DNA from: Trametes villosa
Taxonomy: Eukaryota > Basidiomycota > Agaricomycetes > Polyporales > Polyporaceae
Reading direction: 5' to 3'
DNA: 64,000 bases
Assembly: GCA_002964805.2 (NCBI GenBank)
Contig: PUDQ02000008.1
Span: 39,042 to 103,041 of the forward strand
Every line of letters begins with the position of its first letter. Within the stretch, counting starts at the first letter, position 1. Positions 1-10,922 of the stretch are shown piece after piece. Below the pieces are notes generated by a model. It was not told the DNA's origin and did not search any database. It saw nothing but the letters and a program-made list of their open reading frames with translations. The translations under genes were made by a program, and so were the position numbers.

Positions 1-166
1 AGTTTTCTTGCACGCGTGCGAGCTTGTATCACCCTCGGGCCGCGGTTGCATTCGAATGTCAAGAAACAGCTTATATTCACGAACACTACAATGGCTTCTG
101 AGTGGGGGTGGGAGATATTACAACTCTCAACGCGTACAAGTACACTACTATTGACGAAAGTTCCAT

Positions 167-2558
167 TTACACCAGGGGTGCGCCCTCGCTCTCGACAACA
201 GACTCCTCATTCTCCGGGCCGCTCTCGCCAGTCCCAGGCCCCAGGTCCTCGGCCAACAGAATCTGTCCCATAGGAAGGTGGTCGTCACCACGCGAAGGGC
301 CCGCGTGAGCCTCTGGTAACTGCACGACGTCCGTAAGGAACTCTCGCGGGGTGGCGCTCGCGAACTCGCGTGCCCCAATCGGTGCTCGACGAGTGCCATT
401 GACACTGAGTGTCCCATCGCATGGGGCGCCAGTTGACGGGGGCGCACTGGGCGGGGCCTCGCGAGCGTCGGCGAGCGACGGCGTAGATCCGCGCGCAGGT
501 GTCACAGCGCAGGCGGCGGCGAGCGGATGGCCCTGCTGCGGAGGCGCGACGTGCTCTATGGGCGCGGTGGGATACTGGTAATTGTATGGGTAAGGGAAGG
601 AGCCGCCCGCGAAGGGGCCGTAAGGGTAACCGTACGGTAGCATGAGGGGCGGCGCAAACGGAGGACCATAGGGAGGCACGAACGGAAAGCCGTGGTAGGG
701 ACCCAGCGCGGGGAGGTACGGGTAGGGGAACCCAGGTGCGACCACGTTCTGGCAGGGGTCCATTGGGACTCCGGTCCCCACTGCGGGCATAGGCATGGGC
801 GGTGCCGGCGCGTGCTGGTTGGTAGCGCAGGCGTAGTCGGCGTGTCCACCGAAGACGTCCGCGACGCGTACAGGCGCGTGGCTCCCCTCAGGCAGGGCGC
901 GCGGACCATCGCCGAGAAGCGCGGGGGGCGCGAGAAGCGCGGGAGGCGCGGGAGGCGCGGGAGGCGCGGGAGGCGCGGGAGGCGCGGGGGGCGCGGGGGG
1001 CGCGGGAGGCGCGGGGGGCGCGGGAGGCGCGGGGGGCGCGGGAGGCGCGGGGGACTCAGCGGTCACGCGCACGCTCTGTTGGGCATGCACGACTTCGTCG
1101 GGGTATGTAGGGGCGGACGGGGAGTGCGTATCGCGGAACTCGGCGCCGTCGTCATGCTCTGAGTCACTGGAGATGACGATGGTCCTGTTCGGAGGATGCG
1201 GCTTGCGCGACGTTTTGCTGCCCGAAGGCCTGTGGGAGGCGCGCAGGTCGGTGGAGAGACGGGGGATACGGGAGGAAGAGGAAGGCCCCGCCGCGGCGAG
1301 CGCGAGGATGGCGGAGCCGCTCAGCCCGCGAGAACGCTTCGGCGGAGCCTCAGGGACATTGCCTCCCAGGGGATAAAACCCAGGAGGGGAGACCAGGATG
1401 TTGCGCTTGCGCTTGCCTAAAAACTGTGAGTAACGAGTGGTCCTGGTTAGATGGAAGTGCGCACGGTCTGAGCTGCCGGCACCTGTCTTGGAGATGACGT
1501 AGTCGTCCCTGTCATCGTCGGATTCGCCTGTTGGAAGAGTCAAGCTGGGATGGCGGATGTGAGAACCAAAGGGCATACGTACCCTTACTCCTGCCGACAT
1601 CTGCATCGTTGCGCACGGGCGAATGTGAGAGCGCCGCGGCGACTGCAGCGCCGCGCGAGCCCTTCGGGGGAGAGGCTGGGTCTTCCTCGCTTGCAGCGGC
1701 CTCCTGAGACTGTTCATAGCTGACAGGGGAGCAGCTCAAGTCCTCCCATGCACCTGACTGCTGGCGACGAGGACCTGATGGTCGTTAGCATAAGACACCA
1801 ACATGTAGGGTGCCGTACTCACTGATGTACGCGTGCCGGCGCTCGGGGTATCGAGCAAGCGGTATCCCGGCCCATGTGGACAGGGCACCGAACTTATGCT
1901 GGAGGTTTACTGGAACGCAGTGAGCAGCAATACATGTACGAAGAGTCGAGGACTCACCGAAATAGTGACAGCCTGCGGGGTTGCCAAGCCTGTCTTTCCC
2001 GCCAGACTGCCAGTCGGGGCACAAAAGGCATACGGCCCCCTCGTGCTCGCCAGCGTTGGGCTTGATGAGACGAACCGGGCGGCGCGAGCCGTAGACGTGC
2101 TCGCAGAAGCACCAGATCTCGTCGGCAAACTTGTGAGCGAGGTTGTACTCGACCAGTTCACCGACGGGAACAGGCTTCCCGTCAACATCACAGGGACTGT
2201 ATGATGTCAGTAGGAGAGCAACGTCGACGGAGGGAGAGAGGACGTACTACGACACTGCGTACAGGCCATCAGTGGCGGTGTAGGACAGGAGAGTCGGGGA
2301 ACGGGCGACTTCGCGCTTGAGGAGCGAATCGTTGTGCAGCCGGTCGGTTTGGGACGATGATGGAGACCCGTTGGGGGTGGAACGAAGGGTCGGGAAGGAG
2401 GAAGGCGTTGCACTCAACGACGGGGAGGAGGTACCACGTGCGCGGGGACGCGGCGAGCGCGTCGACCCACCGCGTCGGCGACTCCCGAGGTAGGGACGCA
2501 TGAGGACGGGATGGAGGACGGGATGGAAGAAGGAACCTACTTTGTCTTCGACGAGCAT
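167..2558 (-). CDS. Proline-rich low-complexity protein with Cys cluster, unknown function (4-exon model)
   Basis: I do not recognise this protein. A consistent splice model is 2558-2254, 2196-1958, 1774-1579 and 1544-167, giving 705 codons plus stop; the true start may lie further upstream. Exon 2 is the most protein-like part and carries a Cys/His cluster (CFCEH, then CLLCPDW and a later GC) that could bind zinc. The last exon is disordered: a KRKR basic patch, a hydrophobic-acidic stretch IVISSDSEHDD resembling a SUMO-interacting motif, about a dozen APP repeats, and a Pro/Tyr/Gly-rich tail. A nuclear role is inference only. Weak points are the 34 nt third intron and the first exon, where another frame also looks coding, so a frameshift or an extra intron is possible. 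The adjacent Helitron could have disturbed its upstream part. Confidence 0.5.
931..1060. repeat. 9-nt GC-rich minisatellite inside a coding exon
   Basis: About a dozen tandem copies of a 9-nt unit close to GGAGGCGCG on the + strand, with A/G variation at one position. On the - strand it encodes consecutive Ala-Pro-Pro triplets of the proline-rich protein. The unit length is a multiple of three, so copy-number change would keep the frame. Confidence 0.85.
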
Positions 2559-3601
2559 GCGAGCCTATATGGCGAAAATCCCACCGCGGTGAGCAGTGAG
2601 CATGGGCGGGAAGTTGCGAACGGGAGATCTATGAACGGGTCGGGATGGGGGGAGGGCCAGAGCAACACGACGTACAGTCTGTGGCGTTGAGGATTGCGAG
2701 GGTCAAACGGAGGGCAATGTGTTGCCAGCGGGCATGGTCAGTGCCGGGGAGAAAATCATAGTTATTGGTGCATTACTGGCATACCCAGCCATCACGGAAA
2801 GCTCCCAAACAAGCGAACTAGGGACGTGCCGCCGACGTATTTGAGGGTAGAGTGGGGGTGACGCGGGCGGCAGGCCAAAGGTCATACGTCGTCGAATAAC
2901 CGAGAAATAGTAGCGCCGGCCGTACGGATACTTATGAGAACGATGACGCATGACTGAAGACTTACCACTCGCCTCTGAGTCAAATCATCCGCAGCGGCTG
3001 CTCGGCGCAATGGACAACGATTCCTCGAGCGAGACTCCAACGAACACACCCCCTGAGGTGAGTGAGCATGCAGGCGGCCAGATCACCCATAGTAATGATC
3101 CTAGATTCCAAACACAGGGGCTGATCAGCAGCAGCCCAAACAGGACCTCATGGTCGAGGTCCAGGGCCGGGGCGTTACTCACATCCATACGCTTTATTAC
3201 CAACAAGAACACCGCGCAAACCTACGAAGACCGCGCGGTGCTGCGAAAACTGGTGGAGAAGGTGCCGGATGGCTGAGCAGGAGATTAGGGCGATGTAGCG
3301 TTGGATGACCGCTGTGTACGTGCCAATAGAGTCCAATCGCCAAGTAGGACATGTTCCCGGGGTTTGTAGACAGCGAGCAGACAGAGGCTGCCAAGAGTGA
3401 GACCTGAGAATTGACGGCTGGAAAGGATAGGCGTCACAGGGCTCGCCCAGCGCTGCAGAGTGTTGTTTGTGAATGCTTGTCCTATGACGTACATCTCGCA
3501 CAGCACAAACCAGTCGGCCACGTCGGGGACGCCTGGGCCTGCATAGCTTCCAGGTACATCCTATGACGACTCGCACACGTCGATTTCGCCAATATTGTAA
3601 A
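2559..3601. other. Intergenic region beside the Helitron 3' end; no supported gene
   Basis: Small open frames occur on both strands (for example + 2950-3276 and - 3285-3521). None shows a recognisable domain or a convincing splice continuation. This stretch lies between the proline-rich gene and the Helitron 3' terminus, so it may hold gene remnants split by the insertion. Confidence 0.4.
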
Positions 3602-3629
3602 CTAGTACAGCTGCGCGGTGACACGCGCA
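3602..3629 (-). other. Candidate Helitron 3' terminus: hairpin plus CTAG
   Basis: On the - strand TGCGCG and CGCGCA pair across a six-nt loop; six bases later comes CTAG, then T. The hairpin-to-end spacing is somewhat shorter than the usual 10-12 nt. The last three bases of CTAG are the stop codon of the transposase, so hairpin and terminus lie inside the coding frame. Confidence 0.6.
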
Positions 3630-6600
3630 AGGTTGTCAATCCGGCGCAATTCATTCCTCAACTCCTGCGATAGGCGACTTCCAACCTTTCGAGCGGAGAA
3701 TGGACGAAGCAGCAAGAGGCCATCCAGAGAACGCACTCGCGAGAGCATGACGTACACACCCTGCAGCGAATGCGCACTCTCCAAGTCCACTATGGCGTGC
3801 GTGAGTGATTTCCCCTGACTTTTGTAGTCGGTATACGCGTACGCAGGAAGGAGGGGCAGCTGAGAACGGGACACCGATTTGACCACTTTCCTGCTTCCTG
3901 CAGACATCGTACACTTGAAACTTACCAGCTCCGGGAAAACCGGAACAAGGTCTGTTTCCAGATCATCGCAGACGTTCCCAGCCCCAGGCACATGTACGTA
4001 GGCCACAGTGGCGTAGAGGTGGTCGCCGACCTTCTCGTACAGGACGTTACGCAGTACGCCCTCGGCCCCATTCACAAGGCGGTGCTTGAACGCGATGTTT
4101 TCTCTGATCATCACTTTCATACCAGGGAAGAGCGGGAGCCTCCCCAGAGAATCCTCAGTGATCTTCGATGGCAACTTCCACAGGGCCCGCTGCATGTCGC
4201 CCGCCACGGCCCGTTTGTCGATCTTGTCTCTGGAATGAAACAGCGGTACGTGCACATTCAATTCCTTGGCTTTGTGTGCAATTACGCGTGCGTTGATATC
4301 GTCCCTCAGTGCCTTGGTGCCCACAATGATGGGAGCATCCTTGAAGTTCGCCATGGAGGCAGGAGCATCTCGGAAAACCTGTTGCATATCCCTGCGGTAC
4401 AGGGTATCCACGTCGCTCTGCATCGAGGTCCCAGGTTTGGACTGTGTGACTGCTTCACCCACGCGGACGCGATCAAGCAGGGCTGCGTAGGCGGGGTCCG
4501 CCGACTGCCTCTGGTTCTTCGTTAGCTTCACAACTCGAGAGACCTGGCGCCACAGATATACTCCGGTCAGAGCATCTACCCCGCTACAGTTGCGGATGTG
4601 CTGCAGGCCCGGATTGCTGACAGTCTTGTGATCATAGAGCGTCGTCGCCTGCACCGGCCTGAGCTGGCCGAAGTCCCCGGTGAAAATGATGTTCACGCCG
4701 CCGAACGGTAGGACTGCCGCAGGCCCTTCATCACCCTTAGCCTGCTGCAGCCTTCGAGAGATTTGGGCTAAGAACTTCGCACCGATCATAGATATCTCAT
4801 CAATGACGAAATACCGAACCGGCGCCCATAACTTAATCAGCTCATCCAAGACACGATTAGACTGGCTCGGGAGCATCGTGAGTGAGTGTACGGTATAGCC
4901 ATCGATGTTGAGGGCAGCGGCGCCTGTGGGGGCACCGACTAACATTTCCTCCGAACGACCGAGTAGCTCGAAGAACCTGCGAACAGCCTTGATTACGTGC
5001 GTCTTGCCCGTACCGCCCACTCCTGCAATGTACATCAGCAGCTGCTCACCACCATCTAGGATATGCTGGGCGATGATACGGAACGCTCGCTCCTGTTCGG
5101 GGTTACCCGCGAGCTTCATCTCCGCAACAACGGCCTCGAGAATCCGCAGGCCAGACTGTGCCTCAGTACGTGCGCTGCGACCGCCGGGTGCACTTTCTAA
5201 CGTCGATATAGTGACATTTTCTCTGCCATCCGGCACCCTGCGTCTCTTACGAGCTCGAGGATTCTCATCTGCATCTGCAGAGCTAACCGGACGCCGCTCC
5301 CTCTTCAGGTTCCGCATACGGGTCTCCTGCTTTTTCACTGCCACGCCGGCCTCACGGGCTTCCCTGAAGTCTGGCGGAAACCGCGGTGCGGCAAGCGATG
5401 GTCCTCGTAAAGCTTGTGCACCATAGCAGAAGTCGAGCATCTCCCGGCTTCGCACTCCGATTTTGCCGTCCAGAGCGATCTGCTCGTTTGGAAGCTCGTT
5501 GACGTTGCTATATGCGTCGTACATATCGGGTTGCTCAAATAGCTCAAATTCCTGTTCGGGTTCGCCTTGACCACGGTCGTCTCGACCACCGGCGCGCGAT
5601 GTGGAGTCCGTACCTGTCGTGAACGCTAACGCTTCCGCGCGGCGTGTGTTGCGGAAATCGTCTCGTACGTCGTGACACTCGGATAAAACGTTCATGTGCT
5701 CGATCACTCTCAGCAGCCCCGCTGGGATCTGGTGGCGACGTCGCTCGAATGCTTCCAGCCAGCTTTCTTGCGTATCCCGCAGATCGGATGGCGCTCTCCA
5801 CGGCACAAACAAGATAAGCATCATCCGTGCCCAACTCTCTTTCTCCTCCTCACCCCGATCTGAACGCGGAATTCGGTGGCCTAGGAAAACCGGTACTGTC
5901 CACGTTCCGCGTCTGCGCAAGACATGCGTCTCGTACTGGCTATGCGTCGCGGATGAGAATCGTCCCCGAACGGCACGTGTACGCCCATTGGATCGTGCAT
6001 TCGTGTTGCTTGTTGCGAGCCTGATACCATCCCCCAAATCGTCATCGGCTAGGGCATGGCCACGCCTGCGCCCTCCCTGACTGCTGGTAAGCTTATCCAC
6101 AAGGCCCACAAACTCGTAGAGGCACAGCTGATCGAATTCAGAGGATGTACTGCGGAAGGTGTAGTCCTGGCGCTGGTTTGTCGCCGAAATGGATCCACCA
6201 TCCACCGTCAAGGTAAACGATTCTTCACAGTCGCTAGCCTGGAGTGTGGCGGGTGCCATCGCAACATCATCCTGATGATCGCCGCCTCCGGGCTGGGTCT
6301 CGCTCTCTACATCCATCGCCAACATGGGCTCGTCCCGTACCAGCTCTCCGTCGTTCGTGTCCCCGACGTTGTGCTCGCCCACGGTGAGTGGTCCACCGAC
6401 GCTATCCGTAGACCCAACCATGTCATATCCACGCCCTTGCTCGACCGTGAGTGTAGGCTCTGCGGCGTCAGACTCCTGCCCACGAGAGGGTTGTGCGCGT
6501 TGTACCGTGGCGTTATCGGGCCCAGCAAAGTGCCTCTTGAACAAGCGGTCGAACGATCCCCAGTGCAGGATCCTGAACGTATGGCTGGGGTACATGTCGC

Positions 6601-9600
6601 CTCCGCCGACAAGGTAACTCATCACCTGCTGGTGAGAGATTTCCTGACGCGACATCATACGGTTAACCGTCAGGTTCAAAGCACCACGACTGGCCGTCGA
6701 AGGGCGCGCATCGCCGACGACCGCAGTCGCATCTGCTTTCTCGTGCATGCGCTGAATGGCGTACGACAACGCACCCAGACCAACGTGAGTAGGCAAGGCC
6801 GGCTTTGTGATGTAGTCTGTGATATAGTACAGTAACGCCTTCGCCGCCTCGCCAGAGCCAATGAACTTGAGCTCCATGTTGGATCTGATCAAGAAGACGA
6901 TCAGATCGTTGTAGTTCGCTATCCGCGGATGCAGCCTCCGGAGGACGATGCTCCCCGATTCGCCGTCGATGTGTGTGTTGGGGACCGTCGTACCATCTAT
7001 GCGCATGCGACACAAAGCGTCCCGCCGCTCGGGATCATCAGGTATCACGCCCTTCGGAACGTACTTGAAGCATGTCGACGAATGTTCGTGCCAATTGAAC
7101 TCCTTGACCAGATCGCTTACAAAGTTCTCGTAGGCTGCATTGAATACGTCCAGCCTCTCAAACGCAGACGGAGACGGGCCAGGAACCGCACCAGGGTGAG
7201 GGTTTCCCGAATCCTCTGAACGCCTAGGCCGCGGCAGAGGACGGCCTCTGGGCTCGGGTACAACGTTGTGAGTGCCCGGAAGCTCACACTTGATGATAGA
7301 CTCTAACCAACGGAAGACGTGGTCTCTGTAAACCTGTGACGCGCTCATATTATCACGCAATCGCTGAGGCCCTGGATGGCCCTTGAGCCAGATGAGCATG
7401 TGACAGTGTAGTGTTCCTCTCCCCTGCGCTTCTACCGTTCCAAAGTACCCCTGACACGTCCCAAACAGCCCTTTCTTGGACGACCCAAATCCGAGGACAA
7501 CGCGGATGAACTCTGTGATAACGGTATCGAAGAATCGGGCACAGGCAGCAGGGTGCTTAGCGGCAAAAATCGTGCGGTCCCAGCGCGACAGTTCCTCGCC
7601 GACCAGCGCGTCCTCAAGGTTTATATCTTCCCCTGCGTACAGTCGAACGAGCGGATGGTCACGGTCCGAGGGATTCAGCGTGAGGAACAGCGTAGGTGCG
7701 CCAATATGGCAAATAAGACCTCTAATCTGGTTGCGCAGCCCGACCTTATAGCCATTTGTCCCGGGAAGATCATGCGAGACGGTGTTCACGGTGCGTAGCA
7801 GCCTCAGTATTGACGCCTCGCCTTCATCGTCGGTGCGGTAATGCGGATTCGCCTGATGGGCCGCTATCAACTTATCGAGCTTCTTGACATCCAGATTCAG
7901 GAGCTGCTGTACTACCCTGTCGCGCTCCGTAGCGGACACCCTGAACGAGATGGAATCAAATACGGCCCTCTTCTGGCGTATGTTGTAGTACACGAAAGCA
8001 AAGTCGGGGTCCTCCCGGAACGGCGAGCTGTCTACCGAGAGCAAGTACTTCAACTGTTGACTCAGGTTCAGCGGCGCAAGCCGACGTGGCTCATAGAATG
8101 CCCCAATACCCCACGGGTCGAGGTGTGGGAAGAGCCACGACAGCAGGTTCGGATTCTCAAAGTCTGGGATGAACTGCGATCCGGCCTGCGATCTGACGAA
8201 CCTCCCTTTCTTCAGGCAGTGCGCCAAGGCCACCATGGTCATCTCGTGGTACGCGAGCGGCGACTGGTCTCCGTCGGTGTATCCAACGTTCTCCATCAGT
8301 AGGTCGCCCACGTCTTCACCACCGTGCGGACCGCTGTTCTGATCAGGTACGTATCCCTCTGTAGCTCCGGACACTGCATCATTAAACTCGATGTGCCCTA
8401 TCTCCATTGCGCACGGTACTCCGCATTCAACGTGCGCGGTATTTGGACCGAACAGGTCGTCCATGTTCGCCGTGCTCAGCCCTTTGAATTGCTCATCTAC
8501 CGCATAGTGTGGGTTATTTCCGATCAAAAAATCAATCATCGTCCGGACTCTCGACTTCCGAACCAGGACGGGTCTCAGCTTCCGGATTGTCTCAGGGGTT
8601 GGCTTCGTGCGTCCTACAAACACAGCACAAACCGTGTCATGAATCGCGTCGCGTGACGGAGGTAACAGTGTGTTCAGGTGCGTGGCGTCTTGTGGATGGA
8701 TCCCGACGTTTCCCTTGACACACCCTTGGGAAGCCGCGGCAGGTCCGACCCTCCCGGGTGTCGAGTCCTTGAGCTCGCTGAAGCGAAATGAGATCTTGCT
8801 CGCTCGCGCTCGTGAGATCAGCATCCGTTCCATGGGCGTTGCTGACTGGAAAGCGTGCCTGACGTGCGGGGGTAGATGTTCGTGACCGTAATACAACCAG
8901 TTCGCTAAGGCGTACTTCGGTAGCCGGTGCACTTTGAGTGCGCCTAGGCACTCCCCGCACACCTGCAGCGGACCACGAACGTGTCCCGCCGCCAGGCCCC
9001 TGGGTTCTAGGATTGCGCCGTCATACGCTGCACGGTTGTATGATACTGGCTGTAGCTCCTCTGGTAGTAAGGGATTGCACAATATAGAGAGCTCGATACT
9101 GTCAGGAGCTACCTGAGCGATCTTCTTCGGAGCGACACCTCGGGCACAGACGGCACAAACTACATCCTTTCGCGAGGCCGTCGACATAGCCTGCTCCCAG
9201 TCCTCGATGATCTGTGCCTTTTCATGCATGTCAAGAACCTGCAAATGAGCACAGTCCTCCGGTGTGTATTCCTGAGCGTCCAGGGCGCCGGGGGCATGTC
9301 CTGTATCATCGTTGTTTACATCTGGAAGTTCACGGGAAGGGACCGCCAATGTCGTCTGTGGGGGAGCTGCGAGACGTGGACCGCCGAGCACATGAAATAC
9401 ATATTCAAACTGTTCACAATCGCGCGTACACCTGTGCACGGCGAGGAGGCTGGCGACACCACTACATATATCTCGAGGGCGGGTTTGCACTGCGTGCAAG
9501 GTCGCAATCTCCTTCAGCTGGCCAACGCGCCAATATCCATACAGCTGCAGGACCGCCTGAAGCGAACAACGCACTACGAGGTCGCCTGCTATTGCCTTGG

Positions 9601-9910
9601 CACCCTCAAGAAACGCCTTGCCTGCAGTCTTGTACTGGAACATTGTATCGAGGTGGTGACGAGCGACGCGACGAGGCGCGGCCTGTAGCCGTCCGCCATC
9701 GACGGTCATATACACGGCATCGACGGCTGTCACGGACAGAAACGGGTACGAATGCATTCGCAACGTGCAGATGCCACATAAACGATAACACAGATTCAAC
9801 ATATTCGATAATGCATATTCGGCACGTAACGCAGTGGTCATGAGAGACGCAGCCGCGACGCGATGGGGATGGGCGGTCAGCGTACATACATCTAATGACA
9901 GACAAATCAC
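3602..9910 (-). CDS. Helitron Rep/PIF1-family helicase fusion
   Basis: A single open frame of about 2100 codons encoding the Helitron transposase. The N-terminal third holds a DUF6570-like region (around residues 330-390). The Rep nuclease carries the HUH-type core HCHMLIW near residue 833 and a two-tyrosine motif YYITDYITK near residue 1031, which would nick and join the DNA strand. The C-terminal third is a superfamily 1B PIF1-like helicase: Walker A GVGGTGKT near residue 1632, Walker B VIDEIS near 1703, FTGDFGQLRPV, TDYKSQGKS, and the C-terminal motif VMLSRVRSLDG near 2060. All hallmark motifs appear intact. The frame opens with GTG, so the true start is probably an ATG in an upstream exon; 9984 begins a short Pro/Ala-rich peptide ending at a GTGAGT donor. 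The stop codon TAG is formed by the terminal CTAG of the element. Confidence 0.93.
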   Translation of the reverse strand: MICLSLDVCTLTAHPHRVAAASLMTTALRAEYALSNMLNLCYRLCGICTLRMHSYPFLSVTAVDAVYMTVDGGRLQAAPRRVARHHLDTMFQYKTAGKAFLEGAKAIAGDLVVRCSLQAVLQLYGYWRVGQLKEIATLHAVQTRPRDICSGVASLLAVHRCTRDCEQFEYVFHVLGGPRLAAPPQTTLAVPSRELPDVNNDDTGHAPGALDAQEYTPEDCAHLQVLDMHEKAQIIEDWEQAMSTASRKDVVCAVCARGVAPKKIAQVAPDSIELSILCNPLLPEELQPVSYNRAAYDGAILEPRGLAAGHVRGPLQVCGECLGALKVHRLPKYALANWLYYGHEHLPPHVRHAFQSATPMERMLISRARASKISFRFSELKDSTPGRVGPAAASQGCVKGNVGIHPQDATHLNTLLPPSRDAIHDTVCAVFVGRTKPTPETIRKLRPVLVRKSRVRTMIDFLIGNNPHYAVDEQFKGLSTANMDDLFGPNTAHVECGVPCAMEIGHIEFNDAVSGATEGYVPDQNSGPHGGEDVGDLLMENVGYTDGDQSPLAYHEMTMVALAHCLKKGRFVRSQAGSQFIPDFENPNLLSWLFPHLDPWGIGAFYEPRRLAPLNLSQQLKYLLSVDSSPFREDPDFAFVYYNIRQKRAVFDSISFRVSATERDRVVQQLLNLDVKKLDKLIAAHQANPHYRTDDEGEASILRLLRTVNTVSHDLPGTNGYKVGLRNQIRGLICHIGAPTLFLTLNPSDRDHPLVRLYAGEDINLEDALVGEELSRWDRTIFAAKHPAACARFFDTVITEFIRVVLGFGSSKKGLFGTCQGYFGTVEAQGRGTLHCHMLIWLKGHPGPQRLRDNMSASQVYRDHVFRWLESIIKCELPGTHNVVPEPRGRPLPRPRRSEDSGNPHPGAVPGPSPSAFERLDVFNAAYENFVSDLVKEFNWHEHSSTCFKYVPKGVIPDDPERRDALCRMRIDGTTVPNTHIDGESGSIVLRRLHPRIANYNDLIVFLIRSNMELKFIGSGEAAKALLYYITDYITKPALPTHVGLGALSYAIQRMHEKADATAVVGDARPSTASRGALNLTVNRMMSRQEISHQQVMSYLVGGGDMYPSHTFRILHWGSFDRLFKRHFAGPDNATVQRAQPSRGQESDAAEPTLTVEQGRGYDMVGSTDSVGGPLTVGEHNVGDTNDGELVRDEPMLAMDVESETQPGGGDHQDDVAMAPATLQASDCEESFTLTVDGGSISATNQRQDYTFRSTSSEFDQLCLYEFVGLVDKLTSSQGGRRRGHALADDDLGDGIRLATSNTNARSNGRTRAVRGRFSSATHSQYETHVLRRRGTWTVPVFLGHRIPRSDRGEEEKESWARMMLILFVPWRAPSDLRDTQESWLEAFERRRHQIPAGLLRVIEHMNVLSECHDVRDDFRNTRRAEALAFTTGTDSTSRAGGRDDRGQGEPEQEFELFEQPDMYDAYSNVNELPNEQIALDGKIGVRSREMLDFCYGAQALRGPSLAAPRFPPDFREAREAGVAVKKQETRMRNLKRERRPVSSADADENPRARKRRRVPDGRENVTISTLESAPGGRSARTEAQSGLRILEAVVAEMKLAGNPEQERAFRIIAQHILDGGEQLLMYIAGVGGTGKTHVIKAVRRFFELLGRSEEMLVGAPTGAAALNIDGYTVHSLTMLPSQSNRVLDELIKLWAPVRYFVIDEISMIGAKFLAQISRRLQQAKGDEGPAAVLPFGGVNIIFTGDFGQLRPVQATTLYDHKTVSNPGLQHIRNCSGVDALTGVYLWRQVSRVVKLTKNQRQSADPAYAALLDRVRVGEAVTQSKPGTSMQSDVDTLYRRDMQQVFRDAPASMANFKDAPIIVGTKALRDDINARVIAHKAKELNVHVPLFHSRDKIDKRAVAGDMQRALWKLPSKITEDSLGRLPLFPGMKVMIRENIAFKHRLVNGAEGVLRNVLYEKVGDHLYATVAYVHVPGAGNVCDDLETDLVPVFPELVSFKCTMSAGSRKVVKSVSRSQLPLLPAYAYTDYKSQGKSLTHAIVDLESAHSLQGVYVMLSRVRSLDGLLLLRPFSARKVGSRLSQELRNELRRIDNLARVTAQLY

Positions 9911-9984
9911 TCACCCGGGGGCGGCGCCAACGCGTCGGGAGAGGGCGGCAAAGCCGCGGGCGCTGGTGTAAATAGGTCAGACAT

Positions 9985-10922
9985 GGCAGGACTCGACTAG
10001 CTGTACCCTTACCAGAGGACGAAGAGAGGGGCTCGGCGGGAACGTCGGCGAGAGGAGCTAATGTACTCGCATTAGCAACCATGAGCCAGGTATGTGAGTT
10101 GCACTCACCTCGCAACGTCGACGTCGACGTCGACGGATGGTGGGACGGGAAGGATGCGCGGGTGTACGCGCCGTCTGCGTAGATCGGGATATCAGCTCCT
10201 GCAGGTATTGCAACATCGGCGAGACACACCTGGCTGGTGGGAGGCAGTTCCCGAGGGGTCGGCCATTGAAAAAGCGGGGAGGGAGGCGGCACAACAGAAG
10301 AGCGTGATGGCGGGAGGCAACAGATGCAGGCGCCGTGAGACGAACCGAGGGACCTTATCAGGACACGGAACAGCTGTACAAACATCTGAACACAAACAGG
10401 TCCAATCACAGGGCGTCCGGGCCGTAGCATTGGCGCAGAACAGAACAGTCACAAAGTGACACAACGTGGCAGTGACGTTACAGTCACTACGGCGTGATTT
10501 GGCTCCCCAAGACCTGTTCTACTTCGTAGTCCAGGAACTGATTGACCGCAAGCGTTGAGCGTCTGACTCGTAAGCTTCTCGGATGAGGATAAGGAGGATA
10601 TTAGCATGTTCAGCCGGCGGACATTGACGAACATTGAGGTCGACGTCGACGACTAAGTATGTCGAATGACGGGCTGAGAGTAAGGCTTGACTCGGCCAAA
10701 AAGCAGTGCTAGGCGGGTGGCCTACAAGTATCAGAGACGTTTCGTAGTCTGAGTAGCGGAGCTTTAATTATGATAACTTTATTGTAAGACGGTGCCTCTG
10801 AGGCTGTCGGAGTCCAAGCCTCGAGGACTGATACTATTACTAGAACTACTGCGTACTTTACTACTCGCGGCGACGATAACCAGGAGGAGTTAGAGCCCCG
10901 GGCTCCATGAACCGCATCCCTT
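9985..10922. other. Spacer upstream of the Helitron gene; simple repeats only
   Basis: No gene is supported. A short tandem hexamer (ACGTCG units) lies at 10115-10135 and a related GTCGACGTCGAC motif near 10638. The Helitron 5' end may be here. The part next to 10922 shares short blocks with the DNA downstream of the paralogue ending at 14049 (for example GTAGCGGAGC). Confidence 0.4.

Larger units (their letters stand above)
3602..9984 (-). mobile_element. Helitron (rolling-circle transposon), 3' end located, 5' end not found
   Basis: The element is defined by its Rep/helicase gene. Read on the - strand, the candidate 3' terminus is a 6-bp hairpin (stem 3629-3624 with 3617-3612, six-nt loop), six bases, then CTAG at 3605-3602 followed by T. 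This fits the Helitron signature of a hairpin upstream of CTRR inserted between host A and T. The 5' TC end should lie beyond 9984 towards higher coordinates, but I could not fix it, so the outer limit given here is only the first upstream ATG. The long intact frame suggests a young, potentially autonomous copy. Confidence 0.75.

Noticed and set aside
2950..3276. 108-codon plus-strand frame next to the Helitron 3' end
   Set aside because: No domain, Ser/Thr-rich random composition, no splice partner.
10192..10464. Possible extra upstream exons of the Helitron gene beyond 9984
   Set aside because: No acceptor/donor pair with a conserved protein continuation could be identified.
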